A DNA stretch of 7,219 nt from DATJQA01 sp041169145 (GCA_041169145.1 JBEEJO010000041.1:1-7219), one strand, 5' to 3'. Shown: positions 1-6,065, counted from the first letter of the stretch. Made by a program: numbers and translations. The notes: generated from the sequence alone by a model not told the origin.

Positions 1-1
1 T

Positions 2-1351
2 ATCGTAGTGAAGCTCTTATCCGAGAAGCGCGACTTGCATAGCTTGTCCGGCCGGCTTGCGGTCGGCATTCTCATCGTCCAGGATATCGCCGCCATTCTT
101 CTGCTCGTTGTTCTTTCGGGTTTTGCATCCGGCGGAGGATTTTCTCCGAGCGGACTCATTGTCTCCGTGCTCCAAGGCACCGCACTTTTTGCGTGCATCT
201 TCTGGATCGGGAGAAAACTCGTGCCGCTCTTCATCGATCGCATCGCCGGTTCCCAAGAACTGCTCTTCCTCGTGAGTCTCGCGTGGGTATTCCTGCTCGC
301 CGCGCTCGTTGAGCGCATCGGGTTCTCCATAGAGATCGCCGGTTTCATCGCGGGCGTATCGCTGGCGAACGCGTCCGAACACTTCCAGATCGCCGGACGC
401 ATCCGGCCGCTCCGTGACTTCTTCATCCTTATCTTCTTTGTCCTGCTCGGCTCATCCATTTCCGTGATGAGTCTGCAAAGCATCGGCTGGCCGGTCCTCG
501 CGTTCTCGCTTTTCGTCCTTATCGGCAATCCGCTGGTCGTGCTGGTCCTCATGGGACTCATGGGATATCGCCGACGGACAAGCTTCCTCACGGGCATCGC
601 CATTGCGCAGATATCGGAATTCAGCTTGGTGCTTGCGGCATTGGGACGAAAGATACAACATCTGGACGACGGCACGGTCTCGCTCATCACGTCGGTTGGC
701 ATCATCACGATAACCATCTCCTCATATCTCATCATCCATGGCGACGCCTTGTTCAAGCTCGTACATCGCCCCCTGAGATTCTTTGAACGAAAAGTGACCA
801 AAGAGAACGGCTCGGTATCCGGCGAACGCGCACACCCCGTCATTCTTATCGGAGCGCACCGGACCGGACAGGCCATCGCAACGAGCGTGCCGCGAAGCGA
901 TCTGTTGGTCATTGATTTCGATCCGAAGGTCATCGAAGAGCTCAAGGGCTCCGGCTACGCGTATCTCTTCGGGGATATTATGGATCCGGATATCGCCGAG
1001 CGGGCACATCTCACCGAAGCGCGGCTTGTCATCTGCACCAGTCCGGACTTCGACGACAATATGAACATCGTGAAACTCCTCATGCACCATCTGCCGCGGC
1101 CGAAGATTATCGTCCGCGCGGAGGACGAGCTGCAAGCGGAACTTCTCTATGCCGCCGGAGCGGATTATGTGCTTCTGGCGAACTTCACGGCGGGCCAATA
1201 TCTCGGAAAGACCATCGCATTGGATCCGGCCATGAAAATACTTGAACATCTGAAGAAACGCGATCTTGTGATGCTGAAACACAAACGGCGGTTCCTTCCG
1301 GCCCCGCCGGTTCCCGATGCGGTCGGAAATCCTTCTCCGCCGCGCGTATGA
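2..1351 (+). CDS. CPA2 cation:proton antiporter with RCK (TrkA-N) domain, 5'-truncated
   Basis: This is the C-terminal part of a monovalent cation:proton antiporter of the KefB/KefC type, an inner-membrane carrier exchanging K+ or Na+ for H+ in pH and ion balance. The frame is open to the window edge and begins inside the carrier, so the GTG at 8 is an internal valine, not a start. Counting from that codon, residues 15-26 end in a Gln-Asp pair (VQD, 24-26) at the position of the CPA2 ion-binding motif. Hydrophobic helices continue to about residue 245. An RCK_N/TrkA-N Rossmann domain runs from about 276 to 400, opening with VILIGAHRTG and continuing with an acidic LVIDFDP strand. The usual GxGxxG loop reads GAHRTG, so the middle Gly is missing. 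No RCK_C domain follows; a short basic, Pro-rich tail ends the protein. The stop overlaps the next start (ATGA). The family is secure, the transported ion is not. Confidence 0.9.
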   Translation: MVVKLLSEKRDLHSLSGRLAVGILIVQDIAAILLLVVLSGFASGGGFSPSGLIVSVLQGTALFACIFWIGRKLVPLFIDRIAGSQELLFLVSLAWVFLLAALVERIGFSIEIAGFIAGVSLANASEHFQIAGRIRPLRDFFILIFFVLLGSSISVMSLQSIGWPVLAFSLFVLIGNPLVVLVLMGLMGYRRRTSFLTGIAIAQISEFSLVLAALGRKIQHLDDGTVSLITSVGIITITISSYLIIHGDALFKLVHRPLRFFERKVTKENGSVSGERAHPVILIGAHRTGQAIATSVPRSDLLVIDFDPKVIEELKGSGYAYLFGDIMDPDIAERAHLTEARLVICTSPDFDDNMNIVKLLMHHLPRPKIIVRAEDELQAELLYAAGADYVLLANFTAGQYLGKTIALDPAMKILEHLKKRDLVMLKHKRRFLPAPPVPDAVGNPSPPRV

Positions 1352-1578
1352 ACCAGCTCACTACCGGAGTATTTCTGGAACGGCTCATCGCGCCGCGGGT
1401 CATGTGGAGCGCTTTTCTTGTCACGACATCTCTTTTCATTATCGTGACGATCATCTTGTGGTATCACTGGCGGACATACGCATTACAAACACAGACCATA
1501 CGCATCGTGCGTGTGGTATACGCTGTTGGAGGTCTGGTATTCGTCGCATTACAGCTCATCGCATTACTCTCGCTTTGA
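1348..1578 (+). CDS. Small two-helix membrane protein, unknown function
   Basis: This is a 76-residue hydrophobic protein that I do not recognise. Two membrane helices are evident at about residues 18-38 and 54-75, joined by a short loop carrying His, Arg and Gln (YHWRTYALQTQTIR). No signal-peptide cleavage site or catalytic motif is visible. Its ATG overlaps the antiporter stop by four bases (ATGA) and no Shine-Dalgarno sequence precedes it, so translation is probably coupled to the antiporter. The next gene starts two bases after its stop, placing it in the middle of a three-gene membrane operon. A role as accessory subunit of the antiporter or of the PH-domain protein is only a guess from position. 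The gene-like spacing on both sides and the clean two-helix pattern make it likely real. Confidence 0.7.
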   Translation: MNQLTTGVFLERLIAPRVMWSAFLVTTSLFIIVTIILWYHWRTYALQTQTIRIVRVVYAVGGLVFVALQLIALLSL

Positions 1579-1580
1579 AC

Positions 1581-2102
1581 ATGCTGGAACTCCACGAGAA
1601 CGAGCGGGTCATGAAGGCGGTGCGCCAGCACTGGTTCGTTTTCGTGCTTGAGATGTTCTTTCTTATCATCCTTGCATTGTTGCCGCTGCTCGAATTCATC
1701 CTGCCCAGCGCCGCCCGATTCCTCGGCATCTCGCTCTCGCTCGGCTCTCCGGCGCTATTCCTCACCGCAACGTGGTTCCTTTTCGTGTGGGTCACGTTCT
1801 TCGTGGTCTGGACGAATTACTATCTGGATACCTGGATCGTGACGGACAAGCGCGTCATTGACATTGAACAGAAAGGATTATTCAACCGCTCGGTGTCCGA
1901 GTGCAGTTTGGACCGCGTGCAGGATGTAACCACGGAAGTGAAAGGATTCCTTCCCACTCTTTTGCGATACGGTGATGTCACCATTCAAACGGCGGGGGAG
2001 CAGGAGCGGTTCGTGATGCGCAACGTGCCGGAACCCTACAGCATCAAGGATGCGATCGTGCGAGCGCACGGTTCGCTGCAAACCAAAGAGAACGGCGCAT
2101 AG
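1581..2102 (+). CDS. Membrane protein with bacterial PH domain (bPH_2, YdbS-like)
   Basis: This 173-residue protein has two membrane helices (about 19-41 and 57-80) followed by a bacterial pleckstrin-homology domain (about 83-165). The domain shows the recognisable order DTWIVTDKRVIDIEQKGLF (83-101), then a SLDRVQDV stretch and a GDVTIQTAG stretch, as in the PF03703 family. Members are membrane-anchored with the PH fold in the cytoplasm; their ligand or partner is mostly unknown. I chose the ATG at 1581 because the family pattern begins with a short ELHENE-type N-terminus just before the first helix. The open frame back to 1317 overlaps two other genes and encodes an unrelated, Arg/His-rich stretch. 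It starts two bases after the stop of the small membrane protein and has no Shine-Dalgarno sequence, so translation is probably coupled. The C-terminus is short and charged. Confidence 0.88.
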   Translation: MLELHENERVMKAVRQHWFVFVLEMFFLIILALLPLLEFILPSAARFLGISLSLGSPALFLTATWFLFVWVTFFVVWTNYYLDTWIVTDKRVIDIEQKGLFNRSVSECSLDRVQDVTTEVKGFLPTLLRYGDVTIQTAGEQERFVMRNVPEPYSIKDAIVRAHGSLQTKENGA

Positions 2103-2167
2103 CGAAGACGTGCGGTGGGCGCGTTTACCTTTATATGCCGGCTTATGTACAAGCCGACGCGATGTTG

Positions 2168-2173
2168 TACAAT
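2168..2173 (+). promoter_or_regulatory. Candidate -10 element (TACAAT) of the 74-aa gene
   Basis: TACAAT lies 57 bases before the ATG at 2231, in the 128-base gap after the PH-domain gene. The same hexamer recurs before uvrB. No convincing -35 is seen (ATGTAC at 17-base spacing). The gap otherwise shows no strong hairpin, so the small gene could also be read through from the operon upstream. Confidence 0.3.
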
Positions 2174-2215
2174 ACGGACGGCACAACGCGAGTTCGTCGT
2201 ACCAAGGACCAAGCC

Positions 2216-2221
2216 AAGGAG
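2216..2221 (+). promoter_or_regulatory. Shine-Dalgarno site AAGGAG deciding the start at 2231
   Basis: AAGGAG ends nine bases before the ATG at 2231, a good distance. The ATG at 2226 is only four bases away and opens a different frame, and the in-frame ATG at 2135 has no such site. This selects 2231 as the start of the 74-residue protein. Confidence 0.6.
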
Positions 2222-2230
2222 ACGAATGCG

Positions 2231-2455
2231 ATGGACCCAAACTGGGAGACCACGCTTCGGTTCTATCGTCTGGCCTGGCGCGTTTGCGAGGGGACCATCT
2301 CATACGAGGATTTTCTGCACGAATTGGCCACAGCGGCCATGGATGGGACCATCCCGCAAGCGTGGAACGGCGACTTCCATGAGGAACTTTCCCGACTCGC
2401 CGGGCGAATGACCGAGGGGCCAAAAGCCGTCCAAACGGAGAACTGGCTCGGATAG
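2231..2455 (+). CDS. Small soluble hypothetical protein (74 aa)
   Basis: I do not recognise this protein. It is a 74-residue, acidic, probably largely helical polypeptide rich in Glu, Trp and aromatic residues (three Trp before residue 50), with one cysteine at residue 19 and no membrane segment or signal peptide. Likely helices are about 5-20 (TTLRFYRLAWRV), 24-38 (SYEDFLHELATAAM) and 48-61. The start at 2231 is supported by AAGGAG nine bases upstream, and the stop lies one base before a strong intrinsic terminator. This is good evidence that it is a separately transcribed real gene, despite its size. A longer version from 2135 in the same frame would add 32 residues without a ribosome site. 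Neighbours give no functional hint. Confidence 0.6.
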   Translation: MDPNWETTLRFYRLAWRVCEGTISYEDFLHELATAAMDGTIPQAWNGDFHEELSRLAGRMTEGPKAVQTENWLG

Positions 2456-2456
2456 G

Positions 2457-2505
2457 GCGCGTACGAGGATTCCCATAGTTCTCGTACGCGCTTGTCGTCT
2501 CTTTT
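2457..2505 (+). terminator. Intrinsic terminator after the 74-aa gene
   Basis: A perfect 11-bp stem is formed by 2457-2467 (GCGCGTACGAG) and 2481-2491, with a 13-base loop, followed by a T-rich tail ending TCTCTTTT at 2505. It begins right after the TAG of the small gene. The tail is interrupted by C and G, so efficiency may be moderate. Confidence 0.75.
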
Positions 2506-2522
2506 GGGATACGGAGATGAGA

Positions 2523-2528
2523 GGGAGG
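2523..2528 (+). promoter_or_regulatory. Shine-Dalgarno site GGGAGG deciding the start at 2534
   Basis: GGGAGG ends five bases before the ATG at 2534 (two before an in-frame GTG at 2531). It argues against the upstream TTG at 2492, which lies at the edge of the preceding terminator stem. Confidence 0.55.
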
Positions 2529-2533
2529 ACGTG

Positions 2534-3151
2534 ATGATAAAGCGCTTTGCGTTTCCTGTCGTTGCGATCGTAGCTGCGGCCATCATCCTCGCGATGCAGA
2601 TCAGCGGGGCGTGGAATACGAGCGGGACCGCTCAAGCCATCGGTTCGGTGCTCATCTTTGCGGTGCTTGCCTGGCTCGCGGTCAAAACGACAAAGAGCTC
2701 GCTGCGCGAGAAAGGGCGGTCCGCTGTGCCGCTTGACGGGATGTCCGTGTGCGTGAGCGTTCCCGATCCGCTAGGAGATTTCGGAGAGCTGCGGCTTGCC
2801 ACGGCGCAGGCATTGAAGGGCGCTCTTCAAGGAAACGGTGCACACGTCGCCGATGGTCCGGACTCGTTCGGCAGGGACTCTGACGTCACGATCGTGATCG
2901 GTGCGATGGACCAGGAAGTGACCGTGCGACCCGGTCGTTCGGGCAGTAGGTTAGCGGAGCGAAGGATCAGCGTCATCGTCCGACTTCTGAAGCCGCGAGC
3001 TCTGTCCGGCGAATCGCGTCTTCTCACCATCTGCATCACGCAGCTGGGCGTTACGGATAGCAACAAGGCGGCGCTCTTTGCCGAGACGATCGTCCAGCGC
3101 ATGGAGGCGCGCCGTGGACCGGACGATGCGTGGGTCATTGGTTGGACGTGA
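2534..3151 (+). CDS. Membrane-anchored hypothetical protein (205 aa)
   Basis: I do not recognise this protein. Two hydrophobic helices near the N-terminus (about residues 5-22 and 33-52) are separated by a short polar segment, and the second is followed by Lys/Arg-rich residues, which puts the rest on the cytoplasmic side by the positive-inside rule. The soluble part (about 65-205) alternates beta-like strands (VCVSVPD, DVTIVIGAMD, RRISVIVRLL, LLTICITQLGV) and helices, an alpha/beta pattern without a catalytic motif I can name. The start is the ATG at 2534, five bases after GGGAGG. The gene stands alone between an intrinsic terminator and a pair of strong stem-loops. No clear promoter is visible in the 28 bases between the terminator and its start, so low-level readthrough may feed it. 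Confidence 0.65.
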   Translation: MIKRFAFPVVAIVAAAIILAMQISGAWNTSGTAQAIGSVLIFAVLAWLAVKTTKSSLREKGRSAVPLDGMSVCVSVPDPLGDFGELRLATAQALKGALQGNGAHVADGPDSFGRDSDVTIVIGAMDQEVTVRPGRSGSRLAERRISVIVRLLKPRALSGESRLLTICITQLGVTDSNKAALFAETIVQRMEARRGPDDAWVIGWT

Positions 3152-3161
3152 CGCACGAACA

Positions 3162-3227
3162 GGCGCCGGCTGCAGAACATTCGCAGCCGGCGCCGGACAA
3201 TCACAGCCCTTACGGCAACGTAAGGGC
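3162..3227 (+). terminator. Two tandem stem-loops after the 205-aa gene (no U tract)
   Basis: Eleven bases after the stop, 3162-3173 (GGCGCCGGCTGC) pairs perfectly with 3183-3194 around a 9-base loop. Twelve bases later, 3206-3214 (GCCCTTACG) pairs with 3219-3227 around a GCAA tetraloop. Neither is followed by a T run, so they are not classic intrinsic terminators. They may block exonucleases at an mRNA 3' end, assist termination, or insulate uvrB from upstream transcription. Confidence 0.45.
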
Positions 3228-3275
3228 CTCATCATGCTGCGGGCCGCGAGCCCGAGTTCCGCTTTTCTCCCGTGG

Positions 3276-3296
3276 TACAATGGCGTACATTACAAT
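3276..3296 (+). promoter_or_regulatory. uvrB promoter with one or two TACAAT -10 elements
   Basis: TACAAT occurs at 3276-3281, preceded by TGG (an extended -10, TGnTAnAAT), and again at 3291-3296. The first would start RNA near 3288. The second would start it at about 3303, one base before the ATG at 3304. No good -35 is seen for either, which fits reliance on the extended -10. No Shine-Dalgarno sequence lies before the uvrB start, consistent with a leaderless or very short-leader message. Confidence 0.5.
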
Positions 3297-3299
3297 GGC
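3276..3299 (+). repeat. 9-bp direct repeat TACAATGGC in the uvrB promoter
   Basis: TACAATGGC is present at 3276-3284 and 3291-3299, with a 15-base period and a 6-base spacer (GTACAT). The repeat doubles the -10 element. Because 15 is a multiple of three, it also gives in-frame ATGs at 3280 and 3295 ahead of 3304. Confidence 0.8.
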
Positions 3300-3303
3300 T
3301 TCC

Positions 3304-5319
3304 ATGCGATTCGAACTGATCTCAAAGAACAAACCGGCGGGAGACCAGCCGAAAGCCATCCGGGCTTTGGTCGACGGTCTTCGCAAGGGATACGGCCATC
3401 AGACGCTTCTCGGCGTGACGGGAAGCGGTAAAACGTTCACGATCGCGAATGTCATTGCGGAGGTCCAAAAGCCGACGCTTGTCATCGCGCACAATAAGAC
3501 CCTGGCGGCGCAGCTCACGAACGAGTTCCGCGAGCTGTTTCCGAAGAACGCCGTCCATTATTTCGTTTCGTATTACGATTACTACCAGCCGGAAGCGTAT
3601 ATTCCGACGAGCGATACCTACATCGGCAAGGAAGCGCTTGTGAACGACGAGATCGATAAGCTCCGCCACGCCGCAACGACAGCGCTCCTTACGCGAAAGG
3701 ACGTCATCGTTGTCGCATCCGTATCATGCATCTACGGCCTCGGCGCGCCGGAAACGTATGCCGAAAATATTTTTCATTTCAAGATCGGGGACGCCGTGGA
3801 CCGAAAGTCCTTTGCGCGAAAACTTATTGAATTGCAATTCACCCGAACGGCGAGCGACCTGAAGCGCGCAACATATCGTCTCCGGGGCGATAACTGGGAG
3901 ATCATGCCGGCGGATCGCGAGGTCATCTATAATTTCGAACTTGCCGGCGGGAAGATACGGAAGATCTATGAAATAGATCCGGTGCAAGGGTTCATGCCCG
4001 GGAAAACGCCCGAAGTTCCCGAAATATATATCGCTCCCGCGAAACACTTCATCACGCTGGTGCCGCAGCGCGACCGGGCGATACAAACCATCAAGGCCGA
4101 GCTCAAAGAACGGCTTACCTATTTCAGCAAAGAGAAACTCTATCTCGAAGCAGAGCGACTTGAGCGCCGCACGAAGAACGATCTGGCGATGATACGGACC
4201 GTCGGTTACTGCCACGGCATAGAGAACTACTCGCAGCATCTTTCGGGGCGAGGCGCGGGAGAGCCGCCCGAGACCCTCTTGGATTATTTCCCGCACACGA
4301 CGGACGGCAAACCCGATTTCCTGACCGTGATAGACGAATCGCACGTCACCGTTTCGCAGATCGGCGGAATGTACGAGGGCGACGCGTCGCGGAAGAAAAC
4401 GCTCATTGCGTACGGTTTCCGTTTGCCGTCCGCCGCCGACAATCGTCCCTTGCGGTTCAGCGAGTTCTCGCCGCGCGTGGGGCAGATCATCTACACGTCC
4501 GCAACGCCCGCGGACTATGAACGGAAGCTCAGCGTTCCGCCGAAGGGCCAAACGGTGGAACAGATCATCCGCCCGACCGGGCTTGTCGACCCGACGATAA
4601 CGATACGGCCGGCTCGCGGACAGGTACAGGACCTCATCCCGCGCATCGTTCAGAGGGTAAAGCAAAAAGAGCGCGTGTTAGTCACCACGCTTACGAAGAA
4701 AATGGCGGAAGACCTTGCGGCATATTTGGAAGAACAAAAAATGCAGGTCACCTATCTTCATAGCGACGTCAAAACACTGGACCGTATCCGGATCCTTACG
4801 GACCTTCGGAAAGGGAAGATCGACGTCCTGGTCGGCGTGAATCTTCTTCGCGAAGGATTGGACCTGCCGGAAGTGTCGCTCGTCGCTATCTTGGACGCCG
4901 ACAAAGAAGGATTCCTCCGCTCCGAAACATCGCTCATCCAGACCATCGGACGCGCGGCACGGAATGTGAACGGCGAGGTGCTCATCTATGCGGACCATAT
5001 GACGGGTTCCGTCGGACGGGCGGTCTCAGAAACGGAACGTCGGCGGAAAATACAGCTTGCGTATAATGTGAAGCACGGCATTACGCCAAAGACCATTGCG
5101 AAAGAGATCCGGGATATCTTGCCGAACGTGGATGAGCTGTTGAAATTGGAAATGAGACCGGTGCCGAAATCGGCGAAAGCCATTGCCGAGCTTGTACGCG
5201 ACAAAGAACAGGAAATGAAAGAAGCGGCGAAACGGCTTGATTTCGAGCTTGCGGCTCTCCTGCGCGATGAGATACGCGCGCTGGCGAAAGTCGATAAAGC
5301 CCCGAAACACAAAGCGTAG
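3304..5319 (+). CDS. uvrB: UvrABC excision nuclease subunit B (UvrB)
   Basis: UvrB is the DNA-binding helicase-like subunit of nucleotide excision repair. Loaded by UvrA, it verifies the lesion, clamps one strand with its beta-hairpin and recruits UvrC. At 671 aa it has normal length. Visible motifs include Walker A GVTGSGKT (37-44), the Tyr-rich beta-hairpin start YYDYYQPEAY (90-99), domain 2 for UvrA contact (roughly 160-250), and Walker B DESH (344-347) after GEPPETLLDYFP. Later come helicase motif V GVNLLREGLDL (511-521), motif VI QTIGRAARN (546-554) and a C-terminal UVR helix-pair domain (about 631-662) for UvrC. I chose 3304 because family members begin MxFxLxSxxxPxGDQPxAI. ATGs at 3295 and 3280 are in frame, and the open frame back to 3130 crosses two hairpins. 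No Shine-Dalgarno sequence is present. All catalytic residues appear intact. uvrA follows about 930 bases downstream. Confidence 0.98.
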   Translation: MRFELISKNKPAGDQPKAIRALVDGLRKGYGHQTLLGVTGSGKTFTIANVIAEVQKPTLVIAHNKTLAAQLTNEFRELFPKNAVHYFVSYYDYYQPEAYIPTSDTYIGKEALVNDEIDKLRHAATTALLTRKDVIVVASVSCIYGLGAPETYAENIFHFKIGDAVDRKSFARKLIELQFTRTASDLKRATYRLRGDNWEIMPADREVIYNFELAGGKIRKIYEIDPVQGFMPGKTPEVPEIYIAPAKHFITLVPQRDRAIQTIKAELKERLTYFSKEKLYLEAERLERRTKNDLAMIRTVGYCHGIENYSQHLSGRGAGEPPETLLDYFPHTTDGKPDFLTVIDESHVTVSQIGGMYEGDASRKKTLIAYGFRLPSAADNRPLRFSEFSPRVGQIIYTSATPADYERKLSVPPKGQTVEQIIRPTGLVDPTITIRPARGQVQDLIPRIVQRVKQKERVLVTTLTKKMAEDLAAYLEEQKMQVTYLHSDVKTLDRIRILTDLRKGKIDVLVGVNLLREGLDLPEVSLVAILDADKEGFLRSETSLIQTIGRAARNVNGEVLIYADHMTGSVGRAVSETERRRKIQLAYNVKHGITPKTIAKEIRDILPNVDELLKLEMRPVPKSAKAIAELVRDKEQEMKEAAKRLDFELAALLRDEIRALAKVDKAPKHKA

Positions 5320-5345
5320 CCGGCGTTCCGGGATGCGCACCGGAT

Positions 5346-5368
5346 ACGAACCTTTTCGTTTGATTTTT
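5346..5368 (+). terminator. Weak candidate terminator after uvrB
   Basis: ACGAA (5346-5350) and TTCGT (5355-5359) form a 5-bp stem with a CCTT loop, followed by TTGATTTTT. The stem is short and AT-rich at its tip, so this is a weak call. No stronger hairpin with a T run follows uvrB before 5569. Confidence 0.3.
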
Positions 5369-5386
5369 GCGTTGCCGGTGGCACAG

Positions 5387-5392
5387 TAGAAT
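5387..5392 (+). promoter_or_regulatory. Candidate -10 element (TAGAAT) ahead of a folded RNA
   Basis: TAGAAT sits 68 bases after the uvrB stop and would start RNA near 5399. The upstream TTGCCG (5372-5377) is too close to be its -35, and TTGATT (5360-5365) is 21 bases away, so no normal -35 is present. Confidence 0.35.
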
Positions 5393-5398
5393 CAGGTT

Positions 5399-5600
5399 TT
5401 GCGCTCAGGGACGCTCACTTCTGACCAAACAATATTTCATCACTGGACCTTCATGTGCCGGCCCGTGGGCCCGCACTTCATGGCACCGCCGATGGCACAA
5501 AAGCAGAAGTCAACAACCTCCTTGAGGTGAACACAAGACCGAACCCCCGCTCCCGCGAGGTAGGAAAGGTCCCGGTTATGGGCCGGGGCTTTTTCTTTTT
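5399..5600 (+). ncRNA. Candidate small RNA or attenuator leader upstream of the 127-aa gene
   Basis: This covers most of the 362-base gap between uvrB and the next gene. It lacks a convincing protein gene but is rich in pairing. Hairpin 5455-5476 has GTGC/GCAC and GGCC/GGCC stems with one C-C mismatch. ACCTC/GAGGT folds at 5516-5528. ACTTCTG at 5417-5423 matches CAGAAGT at 5504-5510. GGACCTT at 5445-5451 is complementary to AAGGTCC at 5566-5572. The last pair overlaps the 5' arm of the strong terminator at 5569-5600, so the two folds exclude each other, as expected of a transcription attenuator. It resembles no RNA family I can name: there is no tRNA, tmRNA, SRP or RNase P signature. It could instead be an independent small RNA of about 200 nt. 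Confidence 0.35.
5569..5600 (+). terminator. Strong intrinsic terminator before the 127-aa gene
   Basis: GTCCCGG (5569-5575) pairs with CCGGGGC (5583-5589), including one T-G wobble, around a 7-base loop. The tail TTTTTCTTTTT (5590-5600) follows immediately. It lies 82 bases upstream of the next gene, so it ends an RNA that begins after uvrB rather than a protein-coding message. Confidence 0.85.
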
Positions 5601-5681
5601 CCTGGACATCACCGCGCATTTTTGGTAAGGATATCCCAGCGCGATCTGTAGTACTTCACGCGCCGAAGGGATGCGATAAGC

Positions 5682-6065
5682 ATGATGCAAGGAGTGACGG
5701 TGACCGTGAACCGGGAACTCAAGGATGTGGAAGCTCCGTGGAGCGTGTATGCCTACGGGCAGGAGAGTCCGGGCGGTTCGTTCGCCGCGGACCTGAAGAA
5801 CACCGGCTGCGCCCAGATGTTCTTCCACGGCGTAACTGAAGGGATGCGGAACGCGCATATCCAGGGCGCGCGCATCGTGAAGAAGAAGAACGCCGTGGGG
5901 GAATACGAGATCTGGCTTCACTGCACGACCTCGGACTATTCCTGGCGCATCGAGACGCCGGGCATCCTGAACAACGAACCTTCCGCAGGCGCGTTCGCGA
6001 AGGGGATACAGTTCGGCATCGGGCTCATGAGGGGGCGTTGGGAGACGCCCATCGTGCCCAGCTGA
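5682..6065 (+). CDS. Hypothetical protein between uvrB and uvrA (127 aa)
   Basis: I do not recognise this protein. It is 127 residues, apparently soluble, with no signal peptide. A beta-rich first half (VTVTVNREL, SVYAYGQ, then a GGSFAADLKNTGCAQMFFHG stretch) leads to a basic KKK patch (67-69), a strand with Trp and His (EIWLHCT, 76-82) and a Gly-rich C-terminus. Two cysteines (43, 81) are present without a metal-site pattern. GAAGGG ends 11 bases before the ATG at 5682. AAGGAG at 5689-5694 could instead serve GTG at 5700, giving a product starting MTVNREL. Codons favour C or G in third position (AAG, AAC, TTC, GGC) more than uvrB does, which may mean high expression or a different origin. 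The stop is followed by a good terminator, supporting this strand over the antisense frame. A repair role is suggested only by position. Confidence 0.65.
   Translation: MMQGVTVTVNRELKDVEAPWSVYAYGQESPGGSFAADLKNTGCAQMFFHGVTEGMRNAHIQGARIVKKKNAVGEYEIWLHCTTSDYSWRIETPGILNNEPSAGAFAKGIQFGIGLMRGRWETPIVPS

Noticed and set aside
1317..1580. N-terminal extension of the PH-domain gene from 1317
   Set aside because: It overlaps the antiporter end and the whole small membrane protein, and its residues are Arg/His-rich with no relation to the family.
2903..2914. Shared IGAMD motif in the 205-aa protein and UvrA
   Set aside because: A five-residue identity in otherwise unrelated sequence; most likely chance.
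3130..3303. N-terminal extension of uvrB back to 3130
   Set aside because: It would overlap the upstream gene, translate through two strong stem-loops and add 58 residues not seen in the family; the UvrB pattern begins at 3304.
3724..4665. Minus-strand 313-residue frame inside uvrB
   Set aside because: Antisense shadow of a conserved gene in GC-rich DNA; no family features.
5453..5530. 25-codon + strand frame in the candidate RNA (starts MCRPVGPHF)
   Set aside because: No ribosome site and the start lies in a hairpin arm. It could be a leader peptide, but nothing supports translation.
5320..5681. tRNA, tmRNA, SRP RNA or RNase P RNA in the uvrB-downstream gap
   Set aside because: No T-loop GGTTCGA with CCA end, no tmRNA tag frame, no SRP GGAAGG/AGCA core and no RNase P core motifs on either strand.
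5478..5921. Minus-strand 147-residue frame
   Set aside because: It overlaps the candidate RNA, its terminator and the + strand gene. It has no ribosome site or recognisable features, while the + strand gene has a terminator in the right orientation.
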